Below, piece by piece: positions 32,158 through 44,370 of a stretch of 64,000 bases of DNA. The position numbers and the translations under genes are program-made. The DNA is taken from NCBI GenBank assembly GCA_013339765.2, contig CM023454.1, positions 143,222,593 through 143,286,592 of the forward strand, written 5' to 3'. This DNA comes from Haemaphysalis longicornis (taxonomy: Eukaryota; Arthropoda; Arachnida; Ixodida; Ixodidae). The notes below the pieces were generated by a model, which had not been told where the DNA came from, did not search any database, and was given only the letters and a program-made list of their open reading frames with translations. How positions within the stretch are numbered: the first letter of the stretch is position 1; the number at the start of each line of letters is the position of its first letter.

Positions 32158-35100
32158 AGGCCACAATCAGTGCTTGTAAAACGCATATCTTTGGGACATA
32201 ATTGCTCATTTACATAAACTGCCTCACTGCTGCAGAGGTCAACATTTGTGCTCGTTAACCGCAATTATTTGTTTTTAAACAGTCTGATTTGCGTGAGATC
32301 CTAACTAATCAAAGATGTTTGATTTCATTCCATTTACCTTGGACACTCGGCGTCATACTTCGATGCCAGAGTCATTATAAGTTTATCGCTTTCGGTTTTT
32401 TGTTTAGAGGCCAAACCGTCATACATTCGTCATCTTTCCGCAAGACATACTGAATTTTAACATCACCTTTCCTGAATTACTGCTCACAAAGAACGAACCG
32501 ATTATTGGTCTACTTTATACTTCTTTAAGGACTATGAACTAAGGGCTTCATTTTAGGTGGTCAGCCAAACATTTTTCTGTTTCAAGTTCAAGATTCTCCT
32601 TATACTTTAGTGTGAGACTGCTCAATGCTGCCGCCTTCGTCCCTTTGCCCAGTCTTGAGGACACCTACGTCATTTCGGATTACCCATTTGTTTGAACTCG
32701 CAGAACCCGCATTTCGTCCTCTTAATTACAGACTGTTAAAATGCAGTTCTATAGGTACCACTACCCCACCACTCCACTATATTTTCTCCTCTATCAGAGT
32801 GTAAATACTAGGATAAATACTCGTGTTCATTGCAATTTCAGGCAGTGTGTGCAGACGCATACCGCGTGGGTAAATCGCACATCCATGCAAACTAATCTAC
32901 GATTATTTCTGTTCCTGCACGTGCTATTTGAAGCGTTTGCATAATATATTTGTCAAATGGTGGCAAATATGGGACGCTTAGGAAGCGGTGCGAAACGACC
33001 ACTTCATTAAGCAATCCTCTCCAGCCGACTCCATACCATGGAAAAAAGGCTGGCCTGCATTTACGCTTCTGTCAGTCCGTACTTATGAATAATTAGTATC
33101 ATATCAGGCATCGACTCCATGTATTCCGCTCCTCCACAGATAATGCCTTTGTATTCTTGATTGCCAGGTTAAGCTTTACGATAACATGAAAACTCAAAAT
33201 AAAGGCACAGTGTGGAAACGCCGCGATTCTATTACTGCGCTAAATGTTCTTCTCTAGCTTTGTTTAAACCCTGAAATAAAGGGTGCTGCTCATTTCCACC
33301 TCTCTTCATCTGTGGAGATATATGAATTGTGACACATCGGGCATCCAGGCCAAGTAATGCACATCTCTACAGGTTATGCATTGTAATTTCTGCAAGTATC
33401 AGGGCAAGCTTTTGGATGACACAAAATTTTAAAACTATGGCCGTCACAGGACAGTGCGGAAGCAGCCAGACTGAACTACAGCGCTGTATTTTCGCTTCTA
33501 GCTGAGTGCAAGTCTCGGAAGAAGTACTTGTGTAGTTGCGGTTTCAGTCATTCTGTGGAAACGCAATATTTGTGTATTATAGTGAATCCAGGGTATTGAC
33601 GCCGCTTTTTGCCAAGATAATCCTATGGTACTCCTTACATTGGGAGAAGAATAACCTGCAAGCCACCACTGTTTGAAACAAAGATATTACAGGACACTTT
33701 GGAATCTATAGAAGTTTGAGCAAAGGCCCTACCTCGCTGCATAAATGAGTGTAACAATAAAAAAGACTGGGGCTCATTGGTGCCTCCGTCAGAAAGTGCA
33801 GATAGACAAAACCTGCGATATGGCGCAACCAGGATACGCACTCACCTTCTTTATAGCTAATGCACTGATTACCCTGCATTTGCAGTTGAAGGTTTTTTAT
33901 TACACAAAAGCTTTACATAAAGGTGATTAAAGGTAAGTTCAGAACCAGCGCCACCTTACCACTCTGCTTACCGTGTTGCTCTAAGTCAAAAACCAAGAAT
34001 CAATTCTGGTGCTTATTGACGCAAATAGTGTAGCCGGCACCGACGAGCGAAAAAAAATGTACGCAATAAGCTTTGGCAGCTAAGGTGACGTCGCCTTCCC
34101 TTGCTTTTTCAGCGGCTAGAAGCAGCCCCCAAGAAAAACAAGTGATAGCGGAGGAGGGCATTAGGGGAAGTGCATTACCTTTTTTCGCTGTGAATTGTGG
34201 TACAAAATGGTAAAGGCTGTGTAGCTGTTGTTGTTGCAATGACAAAAAATGCTTCAATGAAAACCAGGAGGTGAAGCAGCTGATGGTGGTTTACGGTCTA
34301 AAAAATTTAAAGTAGCTGCCACATTTGTCCAAGGACCTCAGCACAAGTCTACGGCTAATGTGGAACCTTGGAGTAGTTGGGGAAGCATGTTGGAATAAAA
34401 CAGCGTGAAACATGGGAAAGAGAGCGGCAGACACAGCAGCACTGTGGTGTCTCATATCTCTCTCTCGTCCCTGGCGTTTGCGCTGTTTACAGTCCATCAA
34501 TTGCACAACGTCATCACCTAATTTTGTAAATGAGTTGCAAATTTGTTTGTTTATTATAGGCTTTTCTTGGAGGTGGAACTGAAGCCTGAAATTCCTGGCG
34601 CCTTTTGGAAAGCCTTGTCCAGCAGATGATCAACAGTAGTAGCTCCTCAATTCTAAAATGTAGGTGGGTTTTTTAAAAAAAATATCTATGTCTGGGCCGT
34701 AGCTCATGCTAGCCAAGTGAGACTGCAGAAGGGGCCATATCACTGCTGTGCGGTAGGAATTCTTGCTTTACCACTACAAGATGTGTCAAATTTGAAATGC
34801 GTGCTCTTTGTGAGAAAAACCACAAAGGTTATCTAATCGGGCAGGCGACATACAGGATAATTTGCGGAGGAGTTTTATACCGTCAGTAGGTAAAGAAACC
34901 GGCAAATTGAGACAACAAAGATCGAGTATAGACAACGGAGTCTTCTGCTCCCAGTACATTTAAAGCACTGTAAGCGAACCTAGTTGGATTTAATTGCAGA
35001 ATAAGTTTTGCCCTGAACGAATGGGGACTAGGCACAAACAAGAATGAACACGCGCCCTTGATTGGGTTTTCACTGTCTATATTCATTAAAAAGGCCATTA

Positions 35101-35519
35101 GTAGGGTTGTGAAGGCCGTAAGGCTTGTAGATTTTGCTCTTTCGCCGCACCTCAAAGCGCTCTGAATGGTACGGAGTGAAAAGCATAGAGCAAGGCAACC
35201 TAGAGACAATATTCATAGCCCTTGGGCTCCGAGATCCGCGCAGCCATTAGCGCCGCTTAGCGGTACGCTACGTTTTTTTACCTGCCGACGCGCATGTTCT
35301 GCCTACTATTAGATGAGGGCCACTGCTTTTCGGGTGAGCCGTGGTAGCGTTGCCACATCAATTCTCGAATAAGGGGAAACAAGCGTTTGGTGGCCAGTTA
35401 GGGGGCCTCAAACCCAACTTGCTCGTTCACGACAATAATGAAAGATGTTCAGCGATGACTCCCCGCCCACTTGCGTTTGTTGAATGCAGCGCTGTCACTG
35501 CGAACAGCTCCCCTTAAAT
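32158..35519. other. Intergenic, no supported gene
   Basis: Mostly AT-rich with frames under 110 codons. I see no domain, tRNA or clear repeat structure. Confidence 0.5.
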
Positions 35520-36290
35520 CGGGTGCGGCCGCAAAGGCTTAGCAAAGCCGCAATTCTGCCACGACTCTATGAAGCCGTGTTCAAATGTCAGTGTTTTGTC
35601 CGTATACGGCCGTACTCCCAAGGCTACCCAATGGCCAGTCTCCGCCAACGAATTATAGCCTGAATAAGCTGGCGGAAGTTCGGCCATGGTAGTCGCAGTA
35701 GAGTTCAGCCAGAGTACGTTAACTCTACTGAGGACGGTGGACGACCACGGCATGCAGCGCAACAGTTCACTCGGTTGTGCTGTGCATCAGCCCAAACCCA
35801 CCATTCTGGGTCCACTACACGGACATCAAACGCAGCCCGCGCGCCACCACCTTCCGTCAGCTTTCAACGCAGCCTTGCTTACTGATCAACGTCAGCTGAC
35901 AGCAAAATTCATTTATTAAATGCCACTCACAAGTTGTCGTTACTTTAATTACTGGGCCTTTTTACAGTCAGACGCCGAAAATACACATTTTTTTGCTATA
36001 GCTGGAATATTTATATTGTCCACGTCCTGTTATCTTCTGTATGGTGGCTCAGGTATAATACCACAAAGAGGAGGCGCATACTTTGGTGGGTTGAATTTCA
36101 CAAAGATGGAAGTGTAGCTTCTAACCAATTTCCTTTAACACAATCTTCCTGAACACGTTGAAGCTCAGATTAAATAAACTATTTTTATGAGTTGCTTGAC
36201 CAGTTTAGTTTTACATAAAACCGGCACGAATGCGTTTACGAAGTGTTCTGGCACTCCACAAAACATTCAGGAACATTCGAAATAATTTTC
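35520..36290 (+). repeat. Direct repeat R1 (~0.8 kb)
   Basis: It aligns by eye with 37985-38850 on the same strand. Shared blocks are CGGCCAGTCTCC-type sequence, GTTAACTCTAC-GAGGACG-TGGACGACCAC, AAACCCACCATTCTG, AAATTCATTTA-TAAA, TAGCTGGAATA, and CACTCCACAAAACA-TCAGGAACATTC. There is no protein-coding content. TTAAA/ATTAAA-type signals sit after the central block. It could be an LTR or another dispersed family. Confidence 0.75.
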
Positions 36291-37082
36291 TTCAAACAAA
36301 AACTATTTTATAAACTATATATTGTACTCATTAAGTTTATGCACTTAAAGGGCTAGGTGCATAACTTTCCCGTACTGGTGTGTGCGTGATTTCGATTGAT
36401 ACGTTCTCCTCGGATCACTAAAGTACGCCATCTGAAAGTTTCGCAGGTATAGTAAATGCTTTGCAAAACACATTTCCGAAACTCGGTGGATCAGCGAAGT
36501 GACATTTCTGTACGTCTACTTGTACTTCCACTCCTATATAGCCCACGTATATAACTGCACAGAGGAGGAAGGTGGAGTGGAGTAAACACTTTACAGGCTT
36601 TAGGGGTTGATATTTCTAAACCCTCCTGGTGGTTGTTAAGAGAAATAATGTTCTTCCCTAGGCGTCTTCTCTAGTGAATGAAAACGGCCTGTTTTGTTGG
36701 CGCCCTGTGACCAGGACTACAACGCCAAAAGGCGGTTTTAGATGAAACGCCCGCGGTTTTGTCTATAGATATTATTCTGTGTATAGAAACCATCTTGGAA
36801 GCATTTTGAGCTTACGTATATACGCGTGTTCTTGAGTCGCGATGGACCAGTCGTTTATCACGTGGATGGCGAAAGCGACCTCTGATAAATGTCTCCCTTC
36901 ACAAGCAACTGAATTTGAGTGTACGTATAAATACCTTTTTGCACTTTATTAGTTAAATCAGTGTGGTTAATTTTGAAACAGCTGCAAAACATTGAACTAC
37001 AACAGGTAAATAAAATTGCGGAAAATGAACTATTATCATTGACTACTGTGCAGTATTCAGATAATATTGTCACTAGAAGGCC

Positions 37083-37240
37083 TAGAGGCGAGCAGCAGGG
37101 CAAGCCAGTGTGGGCCGAACGATCAACGACGAAGCTGTGTGTGGGCCGTCCAGCCAGGGCGAACGCTCTGGAACGGCAGCCTTGTATATAATACTAATGT
37201 GTCATCTCCTGCTGGTCTCCTCCTGTTAATAAATTGCTTC
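37083..37240 (+). repeat. LTR-like inverted repeat, left arm
   Basis: Blocks GTGTGGGCC, ACGATCAACGA-GAAG, GGCGAACGCTCTG and AACGGCAGCCT recur in reverse complement at 37380-37475. A TATATA stretch and TTAATAAA follow, as in an LTR with promoter and poly(A) signal. Similarity continues outward only patchily. Confidence 0.5.
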
Positions 37241-37261
37241 ATCAACAACTAAGGTTCGCAA

Positions 37262-37560
37262 ATACTGCTCTACCCGGCACCTCACCAAAATGTTACGTGG
37301 AGGCAGAACCGACGACACGAACCATGGTTGATTACGAAGGGAACTCTTTGCCGGGCGATATGACCTATTTACATAATTGGTGAGGCTTCCGTTGCAGAGC
37401 GTTCGCCGAGGCTGCACGCTCTACACATCTTCCTCGTTGATCGTGGGGCCCACACCGCCATACCTGCTGCGGCATTGTTCGGCTTCTCGTGGTATTCCCC
37501 CCGCGACGAACGCGACCGTTCCGGTCCAAACCAAAATAAATGTTCGGGTGCTGTCATGAT
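37262..37560 (-). repeat. LTR-like inverted repeat, right arm with primer-site-like end
   Basis: Minus-strand reading gives the same blocks as the left arm. It ends CCTCCACGTAACA, followed directly by TTTTGGTGAGGTGCCGGG. An LTR ending in ACA followed by TGG within a few bases is what a 5' LTR and primer-binding site look like. No gag follows, because the opposite arm begins within about 40 bases. Confidence 0.45.
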
Positions 37561-37984
37561 GCGACTGAGAGGAAAGAAGAGTCGAAAGGTTCTGACCACC
37601 ACGCATGAAGATGGAGAATTCAGTGAGTGGGGGCCCGAGAAAAGCTTTGCCCGTTGATAGAACGAATCATCGGTCGAAACCCCTGGAGGCACGCCAGAGA
37701 GTTGGGTAGGGGAAATGCATCGTCGTTTCGTTGGCTGCAGGTCACGTCGGCAGGTCACGGCTGCTCATTGGCTGGGGCAACGGGATGGGGATCGTCATGT
37801 CCATGGCTTATAGAGGCTGGGGTGGGCTGACGTGATTCAAGATACTTGTAGCGATGGGTTCAGGAGCCGAGATCGGCGAGGCTAGGGGCCGCAAGGGGGG
37901 TTCCAGGGAGCATATGACCGTTCGGCCTAACTCAAGCAAATTTACTTTGGCCAGTGTTTTTATATCCGGCCTCTTTCCGGCAGA

Positions 37985-38850
37985 TGTGGTCGGCCCGTGT
38001 CCAAATGTGGGCCTTTTGGCTGCATCCGTTCATACTCGCATGGCTCTCCAACGGCTAGTCTCCATCGGCCAGTCGACTTGCTTACGTTCATACGACATAG
38101 GTCCCAGGCCATTGCAAAGCCACCCTTGTGCGGCCGACTTACGGCAACCGCAAGTCAGCCGAGATGCCTTCGCCGGACTACAGCCGGTTATGCTGCCGGA
38201 AGGTCAGCCATGGCATGGCATTGGATTTCTTCCACAGTAGGTTAACTCTACAGAGGACGCTGGACGACCACTTCATGCAGCCCAAGAGCATGACTCAGCC
38301 GCACTGTGGAGCAGCACAAACCCACCATTCTGCGACTACAGCACCAACATCAAAGCGAGCCCGCACGACACTACCAGCCGTCCAGCCTTCAGTGCAGCCC
38401 TAGATATGGATCAGCCTTAGTTGACACGAAAATTCATTTAATAAACACTGGCCACAACTTGTGCTTCCTATATATGCTGTACCTCTCTTACCATCGGATA
38501 CAGAAAATATTCATTTCACTGCTGTAGCTGGAATAGTTTTATTGTCCAGGTCCTGATATCTTCTGACGGCGGCTCAGCTATTATAAATGTGTGTGTGTGT
38601 GTGGGGAGGGGGGTGGGGCAACGCAGGGCGCTTTGTTTTGTGGGTTCAGTTTCACAAAAATGAAAGTGCCGCTTTTACCCAATTTCATTTAAGACAGTCG
38701 TCCCGAACACTTTCATGCTCTGGCTGAATTAGCTATTTTTACAAGAGCTGCTTGGCCATTCAAGTGGGCGCGAAGCCTTTTCCGAAGTGTTTTGGTACTC
38801 CACAAAACACTCAGGAACATTCCGTATAATCTCCTTCACACAGAAAGTAC
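37985..38850 (+). repeat. Direct repeat R2 (~0.87 kb)
   Basis: Partner of R1. It has TTTAATAAAC (AATAAA at about 38441) after the central block, and a private (TG)n/G-rich tract at 38588-38615 where R1 has an unrelated sequence. Confidence 0.75.
38588..38620 (+). repeat. (TG)n then G-rich microsatellite
   Basis: GTGTGTGTGTGTGTG followed by GGGGAGGGGGGTGGGG, inside R2. Confidence 0.9.
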
Positions 38851-39399
38851 GTCCAGTTCTTGACGATTTCTCTTTGAAAAAAGTTTATGCTCGATCAGCT
38901 ATTCTGTTGTGCTTTGACAGGGCTGAGTCTAGCAGAGATCGAACAAGTACCTTCATTTTCGATCTTTTTTTCTCGTTTTCATGAGTTACGGGCGCACCAC
39001 TAAATAGTTCAAAAGAACTTAATTTTCACCTATTGTAGTTTTGTGTTAAAAAATGGTAGACGTGTTGCGAATGACGTCCTGCTTCTGGTGGCTGTATTTC
39101 TATCAAACTTTGTGCCCACACAACGACTAGAGTTTTATAATTTGTTTTAAACAAATAATATTGCAATGGTAGTATGCATACAGCAAACCTTGCATACTGC
39201 AACAAATAAAACAATCAATATTTCATTGCTAGAGTTTGAATGCTCAAGGGTCTGAACCCCTCGGAGGCGAACTTGCATCTCGTCTTGATGTACACACCGG
39301 TTCCTCCAGCTTTAAAGTGTAGCATGCGCTTTCTCTCACGTGCCTCAAAAACAGCGCCAGCCCTGCTTTGAACTCTAACGGTTCCAGTGGTCACGTTTT

Positions 39400-39545
39400 C
39401 GCACTTTCAGGAGCCTCAATGGCTGTGGCCGGGTTAGTCCTTTTTTGTTACGACAATTGACACTCCGGGAAAAGAATTTTTGCACCCTGCTATTCCTTTT
39501 CCAACGGATGCCCAAAAATGGGCACTTGTCACCACGTCTCTATTT
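39400..39545 (+). repeat. Direct repeat D1 flanking the long-TIR transposon
   Basis: GCACTTTCA, GTTAGTC-TTTTTTGT-ACG-CAATTGACACT and the terminal TCTCTATTTA recur in the same order at 44371-44530 on the other side of the transposon. The two copies are diverged but clearly alignable. Confidence 0.7.
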
Positions 39546-39572
39546 ATTTATTTATTTATTTATTTATTTATT
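39541..39572 (+). repeat. (TTTA)n microsatellite at the left end of the transposon
   Basis: Eight TATT/TTTA units run directly up to the terminal GGGTCATTCCATG. Confidence 0.95.
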
Positions 39573-40238
39573 GGGTCATTCCATGTCAAACGTCCCAGCC
39601 CTAAAGTCGACCATCACGGATTTCTTCAGTAAAAATTGTGGCTCATCCTTACACAGTCTGGAATGCTCCCTCGAAGTATTTTTGTCCAAAAACTTTTTTT
39701 CCTTTTTCTACCCGCTTTTTTATCTGGCAAAAAAATTGTAAAAAAATCAATTCTTTTTCAATCGCCATCATTTTTGCGTGGACATCATGTTAAAGCCCCG
39801 GACTGCCCTACACGGCGTTTTTCTAAGATTGTTGCTTTTGTTTGTTCTCGTTACGCTATTCCAAAAATACGCAATATTGCGCCTTTTTAAACTTTTTTTA
39901 TCGAATACAAGCACAATCTCTAAGTCAAAGAATGTTTTCTTTCTAAATATCATCATTGTGGACAACTCGTTAAAAATACATTGACACTGAAAAATTGAGA
40001 AATGTGTGAGAAAACATTTGTCAAAATTGGAAAAATTTCCTTTCTGGCCCATATTCACCCCTAAATTGCGCATCGTTGTGCTCGTTGTAAAAATATCAAA
40101 TACAAGGCATTCGCTAGTACAAATCATCGCAGTTTTTTTAAGAAAAGTTAATCGAAACAGTTTTTGTTTAAGCAGAGAAAAAAAATATTGAATTTCAACA
40201 CTGACATTTCACCATGCTGTTCCAGAGAGCGTCTTCTC
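39573..40238 (+). repeat. Left long terminal inverted repeat
   Basis: It pairs with 43607-44302. Conserved stretches include GGCTCATCCTTACACAGTC, the palindrome-like CGCAATATTGCGC, GACACTGAAAAATTGAGAAA, and CAGAGCGTCTTCTCTG-like sequence at the inner edge. Confidence 0.92.
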
Positions 40239-40374
40239 TGGACGGCTTGAGCCTGCCTTCATAAAATACGCCCGAGACAGCGGCTTCGCGCTGCAGGAAT
40301 AACGTCCTCTAAAATGGTATTTCGTAGTGTCAATATGGGAAAGAGGGATATTTCCCCTCTCGGTGCGAAAACTA

Positions 40375-40412
40375 CAACGCGGAGAGAGAGAGAAAGAGAG
40401 AGAGAGAGATAG
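40375..40412 (+). repeat. (GA)n microsatellite
   Basis: GAGAGAGAGAAAGAGAGAGA-type tract between the left TIR and the transposase gene. Confidence 0.95.
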
Positions 40413-41486
40413 AGAGCGCGCTTTCTTCTGTGGCCCTGCTGGTGGTGCGCCCGTTCTACGACTACGTGTAGACTCAACGGCTGGCTGGACATGAGTCGTG
40501 CAATCAGCGTATCTCATTCCCGCTAACGCGTACAAATAAATCTGTTCAACGCGATGACTCGGCCGCTGTTCGCTTCCTAATGTTCGATATACATAGGAGA
40601 AACCACGCATACGTTTATCTACCTCTTTCCAGAGAAGCCCAATTTTGCAAAGAACAGCACGCGTGCCAAATTGGATGACAAGGCAGTACAGGCCAGATCA
40701 CTGACATTATGCACAACTATTGGAGCGCGAAACATGACAGTGTATTGTTCAATCTCATCGCCGTGCTTTCCGCAGTTGAAATCAGGGCGGTGACATGGCA
40801 TAGTTTTGATATCGTTAGTAAACGGCGACGAATCAGCTCGCCCGCAGAACAAGAGGTTCTTCGCTGTGTGGTTTCGAGTCACTACGTATTCTTCATCGCA
40901 TGTTTCACGTTCCGATGATGGCTTGAGTAGAGCGACTTTGCTTTATTGCAAAGAAAACGGAGTCCCATTGCCTCCGAGTTTCAAGCGGCCATAGATGGAG
41001 CAGCTTATTCCGTGCAAGAGAGCCGCTTCACGACTTCAGTGTTTGACGCCAGAGGTGAGTGGCTCTAATACCAGTAGCATATCAGTCTTTAGATAAACTT
41101 TTGGCTCACCAGCTTTACCCACGCTATTAGTATGCGCCTACTCCTTGCAGTTGTGTTTGGGTGGCTTATTGCGATACGAGACTTCCAAATAAAATATGTG
41201 CCTACTTGGCGCGAACAAGAACTTAGAGCTAGAAGTAATATTCAGTTTTCTTTCATTGCTTTGAGGATTCATAGAAGTGTAACATTCTAAATAGTGCTCC
41301 TTTGGTTTGATTTCAGAAAATGAACTTTCTGCTTGCTCCCTTAGTCCGAGAGACTGCCACAAGAGAACGCCGACAAAACGACAGTACTTGATGAATGTAC
41401 GCGAACTTTCGGAATCAGACCGTCGCCTGCTGACTTTGTGATCAGGGCAAACAGAAAGCCTTTCAACGGTATGTGGGCATCACTAC

Positions 41487-43486
41487 ATGGTGTATGTCAA
41501 GAGGTACACAACGTTGCTAGCGCCTAAAAGCTGCTGCAACCCTTTCTTCGAGCATGACGCAAACCGTCGCGGAACTTCGGTGATCACAACGGCCCTAACC
41601 GACCTTCACCCTCGTCCGAGGCTCATCCCGGGAAACCGGCTGTGCCAGGAGTGTAACCGACGCTGCTACAAAACGCTAAAAACAGAGGCTTCCGGATCTC
41701 TCGCCAGAGAAACTGGTGCCAGTAAAAGTGACACAGAAGCAGCAAGCCAAGACGTCGAGGAGGGCCGCGTAGCTGCCGGTGAGAGCTCGGGGACGAGAAG
41801 TCGTCGGCAGACGGACCGAAGTTCGTGTGCTAAAAGAAAGCTTCGTCATATTCACGAAGGGGAAGACTTTGAGGATGCAGACCTTGGGCTTGCCCAGCCA
41901 TCCAGCTCTTCGGCTCAAAAAACACTGAATTCAGTGTAGTCGACTATGTGTCATTGGTGCAAGATCTCAAGGAAAAGTACAATTGCGAACACGAGAGGGA
42001 AAAAAAATTCAAATTCTGACACTGTCATCAAGGTCGTGGTCCCGTCAAAAAATTATGGATGTTTTCGGGGCACCGGAGCGACACGCACGTGACGCCGTCA
42101 AGCTCAGATCAGAAAGCGGTGTCCTTAGCGTACCTCCGCGGAGAAAAGGCCGCCCGTTGAGCGAAGAAATAAAGGAATCTGTGAGGAAATTTTACGAAGA
42201 CGACGCAGTTTCCTATTGTCTACCGGGGAAAAAAGGTGTTATTCGCGGTGACCAGAAGCGCCTACTTTTGATAAACCTGCGAGAGCTGCACGAGGAGTGG
42301 AAGAAGACCTCTCAATTTAAATGTGGATTCTCTTCCTTCGCCAGCCTGCGTCCTCCACATTGCGTGTTAGCCGGCGGACCTGGCACACACACAGTTTCTG
42401 TGTGCCTCGAGCATCAAAATATCAAGCTTATGCTTCACGCGGCTGGCATCAACACAACAACCGAAGAAATCCTGACGAAGACCGTGTGTGACCTTGACAA
42501 CGAAGCATGCATGGTGAACAAGTGTGCCAGTTGCCCAGGCAACAGTGGTGTCGAGCGGGAAATACGGAACGCGCCCGCTTTTAGCTCAAGGAACGTAGAT
42601 AATATCCATGTGCAATAGTTGGTCAGCGGCGCACGATGTAAATTGCAAACGATTATCCTGCCACCTGAAGAATTTTGTGACCGATTGTTGTCTATGCTAT
42701 GTGCCCTGAAGACGCATCACTATGTCAGCAAACGGCAGGCGCAATATTTACGCGACTTAAAAAAGCACCTCAAGAAAGACGAAGCCATTGTGCTTATGGA
42801 CTCAGAAAAACTGCACTTTTCTGGTTCAAGATGCCATACAGTCCTATCATTGGGTAAACACGCAATGCACACTGCACCCATTCGTCGTATATTTCCGCTC
42901 AGAGGTCAAGGTACTTGACGTCTCCGTAAAATTATTTGTGGCAATATCTGACTGTCTTGAGCACATGACTGCTGCTGCATCAGCCTTTCAGGCCCAACTG
43001 CTGGGGCTATTGGCGAAGGACTTACCCTCTGTGAGAAACATTTATTACTTCTCAGACGGTGCTTCATTCCAATATAAAAATAAGAACTTCCTTAACCTCT
43101 GCTATCACGAAAGCGACTTCCATCTCTCTGCTGAGTGGAATTTTTGCGCTACTTCACACGGCAAGAGCGCATGTAATGGCGTTGGTGGGACAGGTCTAGC
43201 AGGTAGGGCCAGTCTTCAGAGGCCATACGAAGACCAGATCATGACACCTCATGAACTGTTTCTTTGGGCGGAAAAGAACATCACCGGAATTACGGTGCTT
43301 TGGGTGCCAGATAGTGCTGTGTAAGATAGAAAAGGCAAACTTGCAGAAAGGTTCGAAAAAGCGCTTTCTATGAAAGGCACACGATCCTTCCATCACTTTG
43401 AGCCGTCATCCCTTTCCACTCTTCTGGCTGGGCTAACTTCGTACTCGACTACAGCGCAAGTCCGTGTCTTTAAAGAGTTTTCGTGA
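41487..43486 (+). pseudogene. Transposase-like protein of the 'ATSHGKS' family
   Basis: N-terminal part (41487-41939): a Cys-rich domain with KSCCNPFFEH and GNRLCQECNRRC, then a Ser-rich, charged linker. Next, after a frame change near 41935 and another in an A-run at about 42005, SRQKIMDVFGAPERHARDAV and LPGKKGVIRGDQKRLLLINL. Core: LMDSEK with, in the next frame, TFLVQDAIQSYHWVNTQCTL, then NIYYFSDGASFQYKN, and AEWNFCATSHGKSACNGVGG. The conserved aspartates of MD, FSDGA and (usually) CDG suggest acidic catalytic residues; the last is N here. A TAG at 42616-42618 and a TAA at 43322-43324 interrupt it, and the tail KGTRSFHHFEPSSL reads on to TGA at 43484-43486. A short deletion follows GVGGT. 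It was probably the enzyme that moved this element. Confidence 0.85.
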
Positions 43487-43606
43487 GGAACCTTTGCTGT
43501 CACCTTTGTTTTTTACTAAGAATAAATATTTGCTAAAGAACAGGATGAATGCTGTTAAACAACGGAAAATCGTGTCTCGGTCGTGTTTTGTTCCAACAGC
43601 TCCTTG

Positions 43607-44302
43607 GTGACATGCAGAGAAGACGCTCTGTCGAACAGCGTGGTGAAATGGTGTTGAAATTCAAAAAATTTTTTCTCTGCCTAAACAAAAACTGTTTCAA
43701 TTAAACTTTCTGAAATAAACTGCGATGATTTACACTAGCGAATGCCTTGTATTTGGTATTTTTAGAACGAGCACAACAATGCGCAATTCAGGGGTGAATA
43801 CGGTCCCGAAAGAAAATTTTTCCAAATTTGACAAACGTTTACTCAGACATTTCTCAATTTTTCAGTGTCAATGTATTTTAACCAGTTGTCCGCGATGATG
43901 ATATTTAGAAAGAAATCATTCATTGGCTTAGAGAGTGCGCTTGTATTCGCTAAAAAAGTCTGAAAATGCGCAATATTGCGTATATTCGGAATAGCGTAAC
44001 GAGAACAAAAAGAAAGCGAAAATCTTAAAATTCTCGTGTAGGGTAGTCCAGGGCTTTAACATGATGTCCACACAAAAATGACGGCGATTGAAAAAGAATT
44101 GATTTTTTTATGATTTTTTTGCCAGACCTAACTATGCTTTAAACCGTCGAGATAAAAAATCGGCTAGAAAAAGGAAAAAAAATTTTTGGACAAAAATACT
44201 TCGAGGGAGCATTCGTGACTGTGTAAGGATGAGCCACAATTTTTGCTGAAGAAAACCGTGATGGTCGACTTTACGGCTGGGACGTTTGGCATGGATTGAC
44301 CC
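43607..44302 (+). repeat. Right long terminal inverted repeat
   Basis: Reverse-complement partner of 39573-40238. It is slightly longer because of an extra stretch near 44110-44160. Confidence 0.92.
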
Positions 44303-44350
44303 TATTTATTTATTTATTTATTTATTTATTTATTTGTTTACTTACTTATT
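44303..44350 (+). repeat. (TTTA)n microsatellite at the right end of the transposon
   Basis: TATTTATT units follow the terminal CCC directly and decay into TTTGTTTACTTACTTA. Confidence 0.95.
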
Positions 44351-44370
44351 CGATACCTGCTTCCGCACTT

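Larger units (their letters stand above)
39573..44302 (+). mobile_element. DNA transposon with ~0.67-0.70 kb terminal inverted repeats
   Basis: The ends read GGGTCATTCCATGTCAAACG (left) and, on the other strand, GGGTCAATCCATGCCAAACG (right). The inverted similarity continues inward on both sides for almost 700 bp, to 40238 and from 43607. Inside is a plus-strand transposase-like gene (41487-43486). (TTTA)n tracts lie on both sides, so the target duplication cannot be read. The element is 4,730 bp. I recognise the protein family as a multi-copy arthropod transposon protein but I do not know its superfamily name. Both TIR arms differ by indels and substitutions, and the gene is broken, so the copy is not recent. 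Confidence 0.88.
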
